The position numbers and the translations under genes were made by a program. The notes beneath the pieces were generated by a model. The model made no database searches. It saw nothing but the letters and a program-made list of their open reading frames with translations, and had not been told where the DNA came from. A DNA stretch of 15,927 nt from contig CAXXRT010000047.1 in NCBI GenBank assembly GCA_963666945.2, positions 1 through 15,927 of the forward strand, written 5' to 3'. Shown here piece by piece: positions 1 through 7,788 of this stretch. Source of the stretch: G963666945 sp963666945 (GTDB lineage Bacteria; Bacteroidota; Bacteroidia; Bacteroidales; Marinifilaceae). The stretch's first letter is position 1. Each line of letters opens with the position of its first letter.

Positions 1-75
1 ACTTCAACACATATACTTGATAAACAGAGGTATGTGAAGCATTGTTCTGAGCAAAAACTAAATATTTTGACTATT

Positions 76-111
76 AACTAACTTTTTAGTTGTTTAACTA
101 ATTTTTTAGTT
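76..111 (+). promoter_or_regulatory. Tandem operator dyads for the BlaI-type repressor
   Basis: Two perfect inverted repeats with identical arms stand in tandem: AACTAA-CTTT-TTAGTT at 76-91 and AACTAA-TTTT-TTAGTT at 96-111 (the second extends to 95-112). Their centres are 20 bases apart, about two helical turns, so two repressor dimers could sit on the same face of the DNA. BlaI/MecI-family repressors are known to bind short dyads at their own promoters. That these are the binding sites is inferred from position and symmetry. Confidence 0.75.
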
Positions 112-120
112 ATATCTTCG
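90..120 (+). promoter_or_regulatory. Bacteroidota-type promoter of the BlaI-M56 operon
   Basis: A -33-like TTG at 90-92 is followed after 20 bases by TATCTTCG at 113-120, which differs at one position from the Bacteroidota -7 consensus TAnnTTTG. The second operator dyad fills the spacer and the first overlaps the -33, so repressor binding would block sigma factor access. The leader to the ATG at 161 would be about 30-35 bases. Confidence 0.5.
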
Positions 121-160
121 TAGTAATAAATTAGATATTAATATAGTAAAATATACAAAG

Positions 161-538
161 ATGAAGGAACTTACTAAGGCTGAGGAACAAATTATGCAAA
201 TACTATGGGAAATAAAAAAAGGATTTGTAAAAGAAATTATTGAAAAGCTACCTACTCCCAAGCCTGCATACAATACCGTTTCAACAATAGTGAGGATTCT
301 GGAACAAAAAGAATTTATAGATCATGATACTTTTGGGAAATCGCATCAGTATTTTCCTCTGATTAGTAAAAAAGAATACACAGGATTCTTTATGAAGGGG
401 TTTATAAAAAGATACTTTGAAAATTCGTTTGGCAATATGGTTTCATTTTTAGCTAAAGAAGACAATATTGATATAAATGAATTTGAGGAAATGATGGATA
501 AAGTTAAAGAAGAACTTAAAAAGGATAAACATGAATAA
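161..538 (+). CDS. BlaI/MecI/CopY-family transcriptional repressor
   Basis: A 125-residue winged-helix repressor, the normal length for the family. The N-terminal 70 residues match the family in layout: an opening segment around LTKAEEQIMQILWE, then a recognition-helix region with AYNTVSTIVRILEQK at about residues 36-50, and a wing with a conserved HQYFPLISKKEY stretch. The charged C-terminal part (about 75-125) corresponds to the dimerisation region. In known BlaI/MecI systems the dimer represses its own operon until a membrane M56 sensor protease triggers its removal. Here it is followed by an M56 gene whose start overlaps its last eight bases (ATGAATAA), so the two are probably translationally coupled. 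Tandem dyads at 76-111 support autoregulation. No beta-lactamase gene is nearby, so the signal and other targets are unknown. Confidence 0.9.
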   Translation: MKELTKAEEQIMQILWEIKKGFVKEIIEKLPTPKPAYNTVSTIVRILEQKEFIDHDTFGKSHQYFPLISKKEYTGFFMKGFIKRYFENSFGNMVSFLAKEDNIDINEFEEMMDKVKEELKKDKHE

Positions 539-1934
539 CCTAATACCGTTTATTATAAAATCGAGCATTTCGTTACTGGTTCTTTACAGCTACTACTATC
601 TGGTACTAAAAAAGACAACCAACTATGAGATAAACAGATTCTATCTGCTATTTTCATTAATCTTCTCTATAACCATACCTTTTCTATCATTCAATATGGG
701 AAGAAATGAAATAAATTACGGTTCTCCCAACATGATTCATATTTTACTAGACGAGATTCGGGTTGTTGCAAATTATAATAAACCTTTAAACATCCAGAAC
801 AATATTATTCCAATATTAACAACTCTTTATATTACAGGAGTTATATTCTTATCTTTGAAATTAGTATACGGACTTTACAACATAAAATATTTAATAAAAA
901 AGAATAATAAATCAACGGACCAAAACTTCAATATAATAAGACTAAATGGAGTAAACACATCATTTTCTTTCTTCAGATACATTTTTATTGGAGACGTGAA
1001 TTCCACAACTGACGATGACATCCAAAAAGTAATTGCCCATGAAATGGTACATGCAGAACAACTTCACAGCATTGATATTATTCTTGTGGAAATAGCCACA
1101 ATTATTCTTTGGATAAATCCACTTATATGGATAATGAGGAAGGCAATAAAAGACAATCACGAATATATTGCAGACAATGAAGTAATAAAAAAATACCCGG
1201 CCGGTAGTTATTTACAATTACTTTTAAATCAAACAACTAAAGCATCCATATCTTATGGGAATTGCTTTGCTTATTCTAACCTAAAAAAAAGAATGATTAT
1301 GATTTCAAAAAAGACATCCGGGAAATATTCTCTAATGAATTATATACCGGCGATTATCACATTTTTGGCACTATTTGTAGGTTTCGCATGCAGTAATGAG
1401 ACTAGGGAAGAAAATACAATGGATAGCCTAGAGGATATTGAATCTGTTACAGTTACAGGCTATAAAGCAAAAAATGTAAAAGACAATATAGATAGTATAG
1501 AATATGTAACAGTCAAAAAAACCAAAGATGGCATTTTGGTAATTAAAAAAAACAAGGATGGCAATGTTATAACGGAAGAGAGAATTAACTCACTTGAGGG
1601 CACAAATAATGAGGATACTGAAGTCTTCCTTATTGCAGAGCAAATGCCAGAATTTCCAGGAGGACAAAAAGCACTATGGAAATTTATTGCCAAGACTATA
1701 CGCTATCCAGAACAAGCTCAGAATAAGGAGATTGAGGGAAGAGTATTTGTATCTTTTGTAATTGACACTGAAGGAAATGTGACCAATGCAAGAATACTAA
1801 AAAAGGTAAATCCGTTACTTGAAAAGGAAGCATTAAGAGTAATTAATTCAATGCCAAAATGGGAACCTGGAACACAGAGAGGTAAAAAAGTTAAAGTAAG
1901 CTATACTATTCCAATCAATTTTGCGTTGAACTAG
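531..1934 (+). CDS. M56 (BlaR1-type) membrane metallopeptidase with C-terminal TonB domain
   Basis: A 467-residue fusion. The N-terminal half has hydrophobic segments near residues 5-25, 36-55, 92-112 and 182-200, typical of BlaR1-type M56 proteases. The zinc motif is H170-E-M-V-H174, and E211 in HEYIADNEV is the probable third ligand. A further hydrophobic segment at about 270-287 ends in VGFAC and leads into a charged linker. Residues 373-467 form a TonB C-terminal domain, from MPEFPGGQKALWKFI through VFVSFVIDTEGNV to WEPGTQRGKKV. The known model for M56 partners of BlaI is signal-triggered proteolysis leading to loss of the repressor. The TonB domain probably lies in the periplasm and replaces the penicillin-binding sensor of true BlaR1, so the stimulus is probably not a beta-lactam. 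Its start overlaps the repressor gene by 8 bases. Confidence 0.85.
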   Translation: MNNLIPFIIKSSISLLVLYSYYYLVLKKTTNYEINRFYLLFSLIFSITIPFLSFNMGRNEINYGSPNMIHILLDEIRVVANYNKPLNIQNNIIPILTTLYITGVIFLSLKLVYGLYNIKYLIKKNNKSTDQNFNIIRLNGVNTSFSFFRYIFIGDVNSTTDDDIQKVIAHEMVHAEQLHSIDIILVEIATIILWINPLIWIMRKAIKDNHEYIADNEVIKKYPAGSYLQLLLNQTTKASISYGNCFAYSNLKKRMIMISKKTSGKYSLMNYIPAIITFLALFVGFACSNETREENTMDSLEDIESVTVTGYKAKNVKDNIDSIEYVTVKKTKDGILVIKKNKDGNVITEERINSLEGTNNEDTEVFLIAEQMPEFPGGQKALWKFIAKTIRYPEQAQNKEIEGRVFVSFVIDTEGNVTNARILKKVNPLLEKEALRVINSMPKWEPGTQRGKKVKVSYTIPINFALN

Positions 1935-1951
1935 CTTAAAAGTCTATTTTA

Positions 1952-1983
1952 GGAATAGTGATATTAATCTTTATTACTATTCC
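1952..1983 (+). terminator. Hairpin downstream of the M56 gene
   Basis: GGAATAGTGATA (1952-1963) pairs with TATTACTATTCC (1972-1983) as a 12-bp RNA stem with one G-U pair and an 8-base loop. It begins 17 bases after the M56 stop codon. No U-tract follows on the plus strand, so it is either a factor-assisted terminator or a 3'-end stabilising hairpin. Confidence 0.45.
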
Positions 1984-2072
1984 AAAACAATTTAATTATC
2001 AGAATAAATACTCAATAAAATATCTTTTTTACATAACTAAAAATGGTGTTTTTATGATTCATATTTTTTTCT

Positions 2073-2080
2073 TAACTTTG
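2073..2080 (+). promoter_or_regulatory. -7 element of the frr promoter
   Basis: TAACTTTG fits TAnnTTTG exactly and lies 43 bases before the frr ATG. The -33 region around 2048-2053 is T-rich without a clear TTG, so only the -7 is firm. It gives frr a transcript independent of the upstream regulator operon. Confidence 0.55.
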
Positions 2081-2123
2081 TTATACATTTAAGGAAAATA
2101 TAAACAATTAAATATACACCAAT

Positions 2124-2687
2124 ATGAATGAAGAAGTTCAATTATACATTGAGGATGCCCAGGAAAAAATGGAGTCTGCCATTCAACACCTTGAGAAAGA
2201 ACTATCAAAGGTAAGGGCCGGCAGGGCAAACCCAAAGATTCTTAGCGACATTCATGTGGATTATTACGGAACTCCTACTCCACTTAGTCAGGTTGCAAAT
2301 ATTAGCGTTCCAGATCCAAGAACCATTGCTATTCAGCCATGGGAGAAAAAAATGATACATGAAATAGAAAAAGCTATTATGGCTGCTAATATTGGTTTGA
2401 ACCCTGAAAATAATGGTGAACTGATAAGACTTAATATTCCTGCATTGACTAACGAAAGAAGAAAGGATTTAGTAAAACAATGTAAGAATGAGGCAGAACA
2501 CGCCAAGGTGAGTATCAGAAACACCAGAAGGGATACTAACGATCAATTAAAGAAACTGATTAAGGATGGACTTTCTGAAGATATCGAAAAAGATGCCGAA
2601 GCAGAAGTTCAAAAGATAACTGATGGCTACGGTAAAAAAGTTGATGCCTTATTTGCAGAAAAAGAAAAAGATATAATGACTATATAA
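2124..2687 (+). CDS. frr: Ribosome recycling factor
   Basis: At 187 residues it has the usual length of RRF, the cytoplasmic factor that, with EF-G, splits post-termination ribosomes so subunits can be reused. Family hallmarks are collinear. There is an N-terminal helix ending in LSKVRAGRANPKIL (about 27-40). The small domain carries VDYYGTPTPLSQVANISVPD and IAIQPWEKKMI. The long C-terminal helices include NIPALTNERRKDLVKQ and IRNTRRDTNDQLKKL. In many bacteria frr follows pyrH. Here it stands alone behind a -7 element at 2073-2080. Its stop codon falls inside the upstream arm of the terminator at 2686-2716. Confidence 0.97.
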   Translation: MNEEVQLYIEDAQEKMESAIQHLEKELSKVRAGRANPKILSDIHVDYYGTPTPLSQVANISVPDPRTIAIQPWEKKMIHEIEKAIMAANIGLNPENNGELIRLNIPALTNERRKDLVKQCKNEAEHAKVSIRNTRRDTNDQLKKLIKDGLSEDIEKDAEAEVQKITDGYGKKVDALFAEKEKDIMTI

Positions 2688-2716
2688 AAATAGGAGGTTA
2701 AAAACCTCCTATTTTT
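2686..2716. terminator. Bidirectional intrinsic terminator between frr and the convergent envelope operon
   Basis: The core stem is TAGGAGGTT (2691-2699) paired with AACCTCCTA (2703-2711) around a 3-base loop. It is flanked by five A on the left (2686-2690) and five T on the right (2712-2716), which extend the stem and give each strand a U-tract. It lies between the convergent ends of frr (plus) and the OmpA-domain lipoprotein gene (minus), and can stop both transcripts. The frr stop codon, ending at 2687, overlaps the first two bases. Confidence 0.9.
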
Positions 2717-2737
2717 ATTTTGCCTATATTTTTCCCC

Positions 2738-3676
2738 TTATTGTGTATCCAGAATTTTAAATACTTCATCAAGCTTAGGTGTCAGAATTATTTCAGTTCT
2801 CCTGTTTCTTGCACGGGCAACAGAAGAATTATTTTTATCAAGAGGACAATACTTACTTCGTCCCGCTGCCGTTAAACGATGCCCGTCTATAGCCTTATTA
2901 TCGAGTAGGATTCTTATTATAGCAGTCGATCGTTTGACGCTCAAGTCCCAGTTATCCTTTATCTGAGCCTTTCCTCTATATGGGATATTGTCAGTATGAC
3001 CTTCGACAAGTACATTAATATCTTTATTGATAGCCAGCACATCTGCTAATTTAACCAGTGCCTGTCTACCCCTTTCATCCACCTGCCAACTACCTGATTT
3101 AAAAAGTAGTTTGTCCTCCATAGATACATAAACCTTGCCGTTTTTAACCTTTACAGTTAATCCCTTCTTTTCAAATCCAAGCAAAGCACCGCTTATCTTA
3201 TCTTTTAGAGATCTGACAGCTGCATCCTTACGCTTCAAAGCATTTTGAAGTTCTTCAAGTTTAGCCTGTTCAAGCTTTCTTTTTTTCTCGAGTTCTATGA
3301 TTCTATTCTCTCTTTCGACAAGCTCATTATTTGCATCTTTTACTTTTTTAAGAAGAGTCTTTATCTCCTCGGATCCTGTTGATGAAATATCTGACATATT
3401 AGAATATGAATCCTCTATTCTCTTAAGCTGTTCCCTTAAAACATTATACTCAGATTTTAAATCGGAGATTTTATCCTTTAAGGAAGAATTCTCAGATTTA
3501 AGTACATTATATTTGGCTCCAGCCTCCCTGCTATCCTCCTCAAGTAACCTACACTTATCCTTCAACTTCGTATTATCAGACTTATATTCCTGATTTTGCG
3601 CTTTTGTTTCCTCGAATTTCCTTAGAGGTACGCAAGAGGATATAAGGATGATAGTTAGAAATAAGTAAACTCTCAT
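2738..3676 (-). CDS. OmpA-domain lipoprotein with long coiled coil
   Basis: A 312-residue outer-membrane-type lipoprotein. A short signal peptide ends in the lipobox LISSC, so Cys15 would be the lipidated N-terminus. Residues about 20-165 are charged and heptad-like, rich in K, E and L with several hydrophobic-spaced leucines, and predict a long coiled coil. The C-terminal domain (about 170-300) is a peptidoglycan-binding OmpA domain with LLFKSGSWQVDERGRQAL, VEGHTDNIPYRG (225-234), NWDLSVKRS (242-250) and ARNRRTEI (289-296). Asp244 and an arginine of the last motif match the residues that hold diaminopimelate in this family. It probably tethers the outer membrane to peptidoglycan across a variable gap. 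It is the last gene of the operon that starts with the bactofilins, 18 bases after kdsB. Confidence 0.88.
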   Translation of the reverse strand: MRVYLFLTIILISSCVPLRKFEETKAQNQEYKSDNTKLKDKCRLLEEDSREAGAKYNVLKSENSSLKDKISDLKSEYNVLREQLKRIEDSYSNMSDISSTGSEEIKTLLKKVKDANNELVERENRIIELEKKRKLEQAKLEELQNALKRKDAAVRSLKDKISGALLGFEKKGLTVKVKNGKVYVSMEDKLLFKSGSWQVDERGRQALVKLADVLAINKDINVLVEGHTDNIPYRGKAQIKDNWDLSVKRSTAIIRILLDNKAIDGHRLTAAGRSKYCPLDKNNSSVARARNRRTEIILTPKLDEVFKILDTQ

Positions 3677-3694
3677 GTTAAAATAATTTAGCTA

Positions 3695-4441
3695 TTACAG
3701 TTTTGTAAAATCAATCTTTCTAAGATCTTCTGGAGTATCTATCCCTAAAGACTCGTAATCTGTTTCTGCAGTCATAATGGTAAGACTATTCTCAAGCCAT
3801 CTTAGCTGCTCCAGATTCTCACATTGCTCTAACTCCCCTGGGTTCATTCCTGCAACTTTTGCCAGAATATCTTTCCTATATGCATACATTCCTATATGCT
3901 TAAAGTACTTATGACTTGAAAGCCATTCTTCCTTAGCCACATCTCTTTGAAAGGGTATAGTTTGCCTGCTGAAATACAATGCTTTCCCGGATAAGGCCCG
4001 AACAACCTTAACCTTATTTATATCAAAAAGATCATCTTCAGACTTAATTTCTTTAACCAAAGTTGCTATATCAACATCCTTGTCGTTGAAACAGGACATT
4101 AGCGATTTTATCTGCTCCGGATTAATAAAGGGTTCATCGCCCTGAATATTAATTACTACATCGAAATCATCACCCTTTACCTGGCACAATTTCATATAAG
4201 CCTCGTTACATCTATCTGTTCCACTCCTATGATTCTCAGAAGTCATTACAACATTTCCTCCAAAAGCCTTAACAGCCTCTTCTATCCTAATATCATCGGT
4301 TGCCACACATACTTCATCAAGTATTCTGGAAACCTGTTCGTATACCCTCTGAATCATAGTCTTCCCACCTATATCAACCAGTGGCTTACCTGGGAACCTG
4401 GTAGAAGCATAACGTGCAGGAATAATACCAATAAAATTCAT
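3695..4441 (-). CDS. kdsB: 3-deoxy-manno-octulosonate cytidylyltransferase (CMP-Kdo synthetase)
   Basis: The 248-residue length is standard for KdsB, the cytosolic enzyme that activates Kdo with CTP to CMP-Kdo for the LPS inner core. The nucleotide-binding N-terminus reads IGIIPARYASTRFPGKPL (residues 4-21). Further family motifs are VCVATDD (44-50), NHRSGTDRCNEA (70-81), VINIQGDEPFI (96-106, with the metal-binding Asp) and YFKHIGMYAYRK (179-190). The C-terminal motif is ELEQCENLEQLRWLENS with IDTPEDL near the end. It lies 11 bases after the M1 peptidase gene and 18 before the OmpA-domain gene on the same strand. This fits co-expression of envelope functions and shows that the organism makes LPS or LOS with Kdo. 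Confidence 0.96.
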   Translation of the reverse strand: MNFIGIIPARYASTRFPGKPLVDIGGKTMIQRVYEQVSRILDEVCVATDDIRIEEAVKAFGGNVVMTSENHRSGTDRCNEAYMKLCQVKGDDFDVVINIQGDEPFINPEQIKSLMSCFNDKDVDIATLVKEIKSEDDLFDINKVKVVRALSGKALYFSRQTIPFQRDVAKEEWLSSHKYFKHIGMYAYRKDILAKVAGMNPGELEQCENLEQLRWLENSLTIMTAETDYESLGIDTPEDLRKIDFTKL

Positions 4442-4452
4442 TTCTATAATTT

Positions 4453-7011
4453 TTAATTAAGCTTGGAAATATATCCGGTATTTCTAAGCAGTATGTCAGT
4501 TTCTTGCAATATCTTAAGCCTAAGGCTTTCGTAATAATCGGGATTTTCATTAAGAAAGTCAACTACTACCTTAGCCGCATCATCAGAAGAATATGTCCCA
4601 AAACTATTGGATAACCAACCTATAGGAAAAAAAATATCACCTGTTTCCTGAATTTCCTTTAGCAGCTCAAGAGTCCTCCTTAAGTATTTAACAGACTCAT
4701 CAGCTCTCAATGGATGATGCAACAGAGAAAGAGAATTCTGTACCCATACTTCATGTTCTCTGTTTTCAGAATCTTTAAGACTTTCAAAGAATTCATCCCT
4801 GACCTCTATCTCTTCTGACAACACCGGTCTTATAAAGTCAAATTTAGCCAGTTTATCTGGATTCGCAATATTCTTCCTCTGCTTATCAAGAATTTTTTGA
4901 TGATCTTTAACCTGTCGAAGTGCAAGTGCGTAGGAAATAGAAATATAATCGTCCTCGGACAACTTAACACCACTAATATCCTCTTTCTTTTCCCATATTC
5001 TTTTAATATAAGACACTGACTTGTCGGACAATGCAACACTTAAAAACAAATTAAAGTATTGATATTTAAGTCCCTTGTCATTAGTATTCTTTATCAAACT
5101 AACAAATAAGGCTTCAGAATTTTCGCAACAATTCTTTCTCTCATCTCCTTGAAGTAATGTCCAATATACTTTTCCATACTGAGACAAGGCCGTGTTAATA
5201 ATTAGTTTTTCTTTCTCAACCTTAAGTAATTTTCCTAACAGATTTAAGTAATCAATTGGTCTTATTCTTTTATTAATAAGTTCTTCGTATAAATCCAATA
5301 GAGCCATACCTCTAATAACAGAGTCCTTAATATCTGAAATATTATAAGATAACCATTTTAAACTTTCATCATCCAATTTAAAATATCCATATCCCCTGCC
5401 TGCATTTGGTATAACACATTTCGCATCAATCCCTTCAAAAAAGCACTCCTTTTCTTTTAAATCGCATGTTTTTATTTGCACTGAACCATCAGACAACACC
5501 AGACAGACATCGAGGGTCTGCCCCCAAAGCCTTTCCCTGTCCATAGGATCTGATTGCCTTAATACAAATCCTTTCTTACTATCAACATCCTTTCTCTGGC
5601 AAGTAATATGGGGCATGCCTGCTTCCTTAACCCAGATATTACTCCACTCCCTAAGATTTATATCTGTATATTTATCAAGTATCTGAACTAAATCGTCCCA
5701 TATTGCATTTGAATATGAATATTTAGACAAATACTCCATTATACCTCTTTTTAATTTATCTTTTCCAAGAATATCTTCAAGCATATCCATAACAATAGGT
5801 GACTTGTGGTAAATAATATTACCATAAACTGTTCCCGCCTCATTCAGATTTGGAAGATCCTGGATAACAGGATTAGCACCTTTGCTCCTGTCAACTTTAT
5901 ATGCCGCAGGATAATGCCCCATAACAAAACCAAGCTTATGGTTTACCTGAGGAAACATAGGGTTAACCATCTTATCGGCATAAAAATTAGCAAAGACTTC
6001 CTTAAGCCACACATCATCGAACCATTTCATCGTAACCAGATCCCCAAACCACATATGGGCAGTCTCATGGGCAATAAGCTGTGCTCTTCTGAGTTTCTGT
6101 GACTGGGATGCCGATTCTTCAAGAAAAAGTAAAGATGACCGGTACAAGGTATTTCCCGGATGCTCCATTCCCCCATATTGAAATGAAGGAATACAGACTA
6201 TATTATAACAAGAAAATGGATAATCTATATTGGTATAGTCCTCCAGCCAATTTATAGAATTAACAACCTGTTCGAAAATAATATCAATATTTCGCTGGAT
6301 CTTTTCTTTGTCAGTCTCTCTGTGGAATAAAGATATTGTACTGCCATCGATATTCTTTTCTATCTGCTGAAACTTGCCTGCTGTAAAAGAGAATAGATAA
6401 GTGCTTAGTTTTTCCGTATCATTAAAACTAAAAATTTTTCTGTCTCCCTTATCTTCTATCTTTTTTAATTTTCCGTTTGCCACTGCAGTCCAGGCTTCGG
6501 GTATTTCTAGTTTCAGACTATACACAGCCTTAATATCAGGTTGATCAAAACAAGGGAAGAGGGTTCTGGCCCTATCGGGAACCAAAAGGGTATATAAAAA
6601 CTCCTTATTCCTGTTTAAAGAAGTATTACCCGCTATAAAAGAGATATTTATAGTATTCCCACCCTTTTTTAGATATTTGGCAGGTATAATTATATGCTCA
6701 TTTTCAAATTTATAATCAACAACATTAGAACCTGCATTTATAGCCAGAACAGATTCTTTAGTCTCTTTGAAATCAAGAACAAGTGGAGTAAGGTCATTGG
6801 TCAGATTAAAACTCAGAGATAATCTTGCCGAAATATTTTCTTCAATATCCACAGGTATGGAGAAAGACAAATCGTATCTCACATCCTTTATCTTTTCACT
6901 TCTGCTTTCAGCAAGTTCCAGAGAAACTCCTTTACTATAAGTTTGGACATAATCTTTACACCCGACTATCATGATCGACAGAAGGGACATAATTGCATAT
7001 AATCTCCCCAT
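4453..7011 (-). CDS. M1-family zinc aminopeptidase, predicted lipoprotein
   Basis: An 852-residue gluzincin of the M1 (aminopeptidase N) family. The N-terminal signal ends in IMIVGC, so Cys18 is the likely lipidation site and the enzyme should act in the periplasm or at an outer membrane face. The beta-saddle domain is followed by the catalytic domain. It has the exopeptidase-type motif GGMEHPG (280-286), the zinc site H315-E-T-A-H319 with the third ligand E338 exactly 18 residues on, and the probable catalytic Tyr401 in IIYHKSP. A helical ERAP1-like C-terminal domain fills about 530-850. The usual GxMEN motif reads GxMEH here. The role is probably N-terminal trimming of peptides, with specificity unknown. 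It sits between a bactofilin gene (15 bases upstream) and kdsB (11 bases downstream). Confidence 0.92.
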   Translation of the reverse strand: MGRLYAIMSLLSIMIVGCKDYVQTYSKGVSLELAESRSEKIKDVRYDLSFSIPVDIEENISARLSLSFNLTNDLTPLVLDFKETKESVLAINAGSNVVDYKFENEHIIIPAKYLKKGGNTINISFIAGNTSLNRNKEFLYTLLVPDRARTLFPCFDQPDIKAVYSLKLEIPEAWTAVANGKLKKIEDKGDRKIFSFNDTEKLSTYLFSFTAGKFQQIEKNIDGSTISLFHRETDKEKIQRNIDIIFEQVVNSINWLEDYTNIDYPFSCYNIVCIPSFQYGGMEHPGNTLYRSSLLFLEESASQSQKLRRAQLIAHETAHMWFGDLVTMKWFDDVWLKEVFANFYADKMVNPMFPQVNHKLGFVMGHYPAAYKVDRSKGANPVIQDLPNLNEAGTVYGNIIYHKSPIVMDMLEDILGKDKLKRGIMEYLSKYSYSNAIWDDLVQILDKYTDINLREWSNIWVKEAGMPHITCQRKDVDSKKGFVLRQSDPMDRERLWGQTLDVCLVLSDGSVQIKTCDLKEKECFFEGIDAKCVIPNAGRGYGYFKLDDESLKWLSYNISDIKDSVIRGMALLDLYEELINKRIRPIDYLNLLGKLLKVEKEKLIINTALSQYGKVYWTLLQGDERKNCCENSEALFVSLIKNTNDKGLKYQYFNLFLSVALSDKSVSYIKRIWEKKEDISGVKLSEDDYISISYALALRQVKDHQKILDKQRKNIANPDKLAKFDFIRPVLSEEIEVRDEFFESLKDSENREHEVWVQNSLSLLHHPLRADESVKYLRRTLELLKEIQETGDIFFPIGWLSNSFGTYSSDDAAKVVVDFLNENPDYYESLRLKILQETDILLRNTGYISKLN

Positions 7012-7026
7012 TGAAGTATATTTCTA

Positions 7027-7392
7027 TTATTTAATTGGAGATTTCTCTCCTGACATTTTGGAGTAACCATCAAAAATCACACCAGAATCTATAGATAAAT
7101 TCTTTGTGGCGATATTACCCGTAACTTTAGCTCCTTCTTTAAGAGTCACAACATTCTTAGCATCAATATTACCAACTACATTACCAACCACATCAATATT
7201 ATCACAAAAGATATCACCTTCAACAAAACCGGTGGGGCCAACCACTAATCGCCCCGTAGTTATCAGCTTACCTTTTAATATTCCATCAAGTCGGATATCA
7301 CTTTTAGTTTCGACATCACCATTAATAGTAGTACCCTCACATATGGTATTCACAGCTTTTGTCTGAATCTCTGTTTTATTAATTTTACCCAT
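7027..7392 (-). CDS. Bactofilin (polymer-forming cytoskeletal protein)
   Basis: A 121-residue protein that is almost entirely one bactofilin (DUF583) right-handed beta-helix. It begins at about residue 16 (NTICEGTTINGDVETKSDIRLDGILKGKL). Regular short repeats with glycine turns follow: GRLVVGPTGFVEGDI, CDNIDVVGNVVGNI, KNVVTLKEGAKVTGNI. Short polar tails flank the domain, as in known bactofilins. These proteins polymerise without nucleotide into filaments that organise cell-wall enzymes or envelope structures at the inner face of the membrane. The gene starts 7 bases after the stop of a second bactofilin-like gene. Its partners in this operon are surface lipoproteins and kdsB, so a local envelope scaffold role is plausible but not shown. 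Confidence 0.9.
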   Translation of the reverse strand: MGKINKTEIQTKAVNTICEGTTINGDVETKSDIRLDGILKGKLITTGRLVVGPTGFVEGDIFCDNIDVVGNVVGNIDAKNVVTLKEGAKVTGNIATKNLSIDSGVIFDGYSKMSGEKSPIK

Positions 7393-7399
7393 GATAATA

Positions 7400-7738
7400 T
7401 TATTTTTTAAGTCTTAGTCCTTTTTCAATTAAACAATCAAAATCAGTTAAAAGATAGGCACATTCCATTGAGCCTTTAATTGTAGCATTATTACTTAGTT
7501 CACTTCGATTCAGCACCTTAATATTCCCCTCTACTATTCCTTCACAATAAAAGTCCCTGCAGTAAACATTCCCTATAACATAACCATTTGACTCAATTTG
7601 CACGCTGCCTTTAGAAATAATATCCCCCTCAATTCGCCCTTCCAGAATCAGATCTTTATTCAGTACAATATCCCCCATAACTGTAGTCTCTTCAGAGAGA
7701 AAGTTAAAAACAAGACTATTATCGTCTGATTTGGCCAT
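7400..7738 (-). CDS. Bactofilin-like protein, first gene of the envelope operon
   Basis: A 112-residue member of the same DUF583 family. It shares the layout ETTVMGDIVLNKDLILEGRIEGDI, then GSVQIESNGYVIGNVYCRDFYCEGIVEGNIKV, then a less regular end (NNATIKGSMECAYLLTDFDCLIEKGLRLKK). It is more divergent and has more cysteines (Cys60, Cys65 and others) than the bactofilin just downstream, which suggests a specialised or co-polymerising partner. It leads a five-gene minus-strand run with gaps of 7 to 18 bases, behind a clear promoter at 7759-7788. Confidence 0.82.
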   Translation of the reverse strand: MAKSDDNSLVFNFLSEETTVMGDIVLNKDLILEGRIEGDIISKGSVQIESNGYVIGNVYCRDFYCEGIVEGNIKVLNRSELSNNATIKGSMECAYLLTDFDCLIEKGLRLKK

Positions 7739-7758
7739 AAAGATATATTTAGTTTCTA

Positions 7759-7788
7759 CAAAGATAAAAAATCAGAAACAAGAAACAA
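7759..7788 (-). promoter_or_regulatory. Promoter of the bactofilin/M1/kdsB/OmpA operon
   Basis: Read on the minus strand, TTG at 7788-7786 is followed after 19 bases by TATCTTTG at 7766-7759, an exact TAnnTTTG. The first ATG is at 7738, giving a leader of about 10-15 bases. The -33 lies within the U-tract of the preceding fabH terminator. Confidence 0.65.

Noticed and set aside
2..39. Hairpin CTTCA-CATA / TATGTGAAG near the window start
   Set aside because: The stem needs a 3-base bulge and a 17-base loop, and no T-run follows; it may be the end of an upstream gene cut by the window edge.
2333..2524. Minus-strand open frame with hydrophobic residues inside frr
   Set aside because: It is an antisense shadow of conserved RRF codons without promoter or homology.
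7106..7366. An 86-codon open frame opposite the bactofilin gene
   Set aside because: Its low-complexity proline/serine/threonine composition is the mirror of the bactofilin repeats; there is no independent sign of coding.
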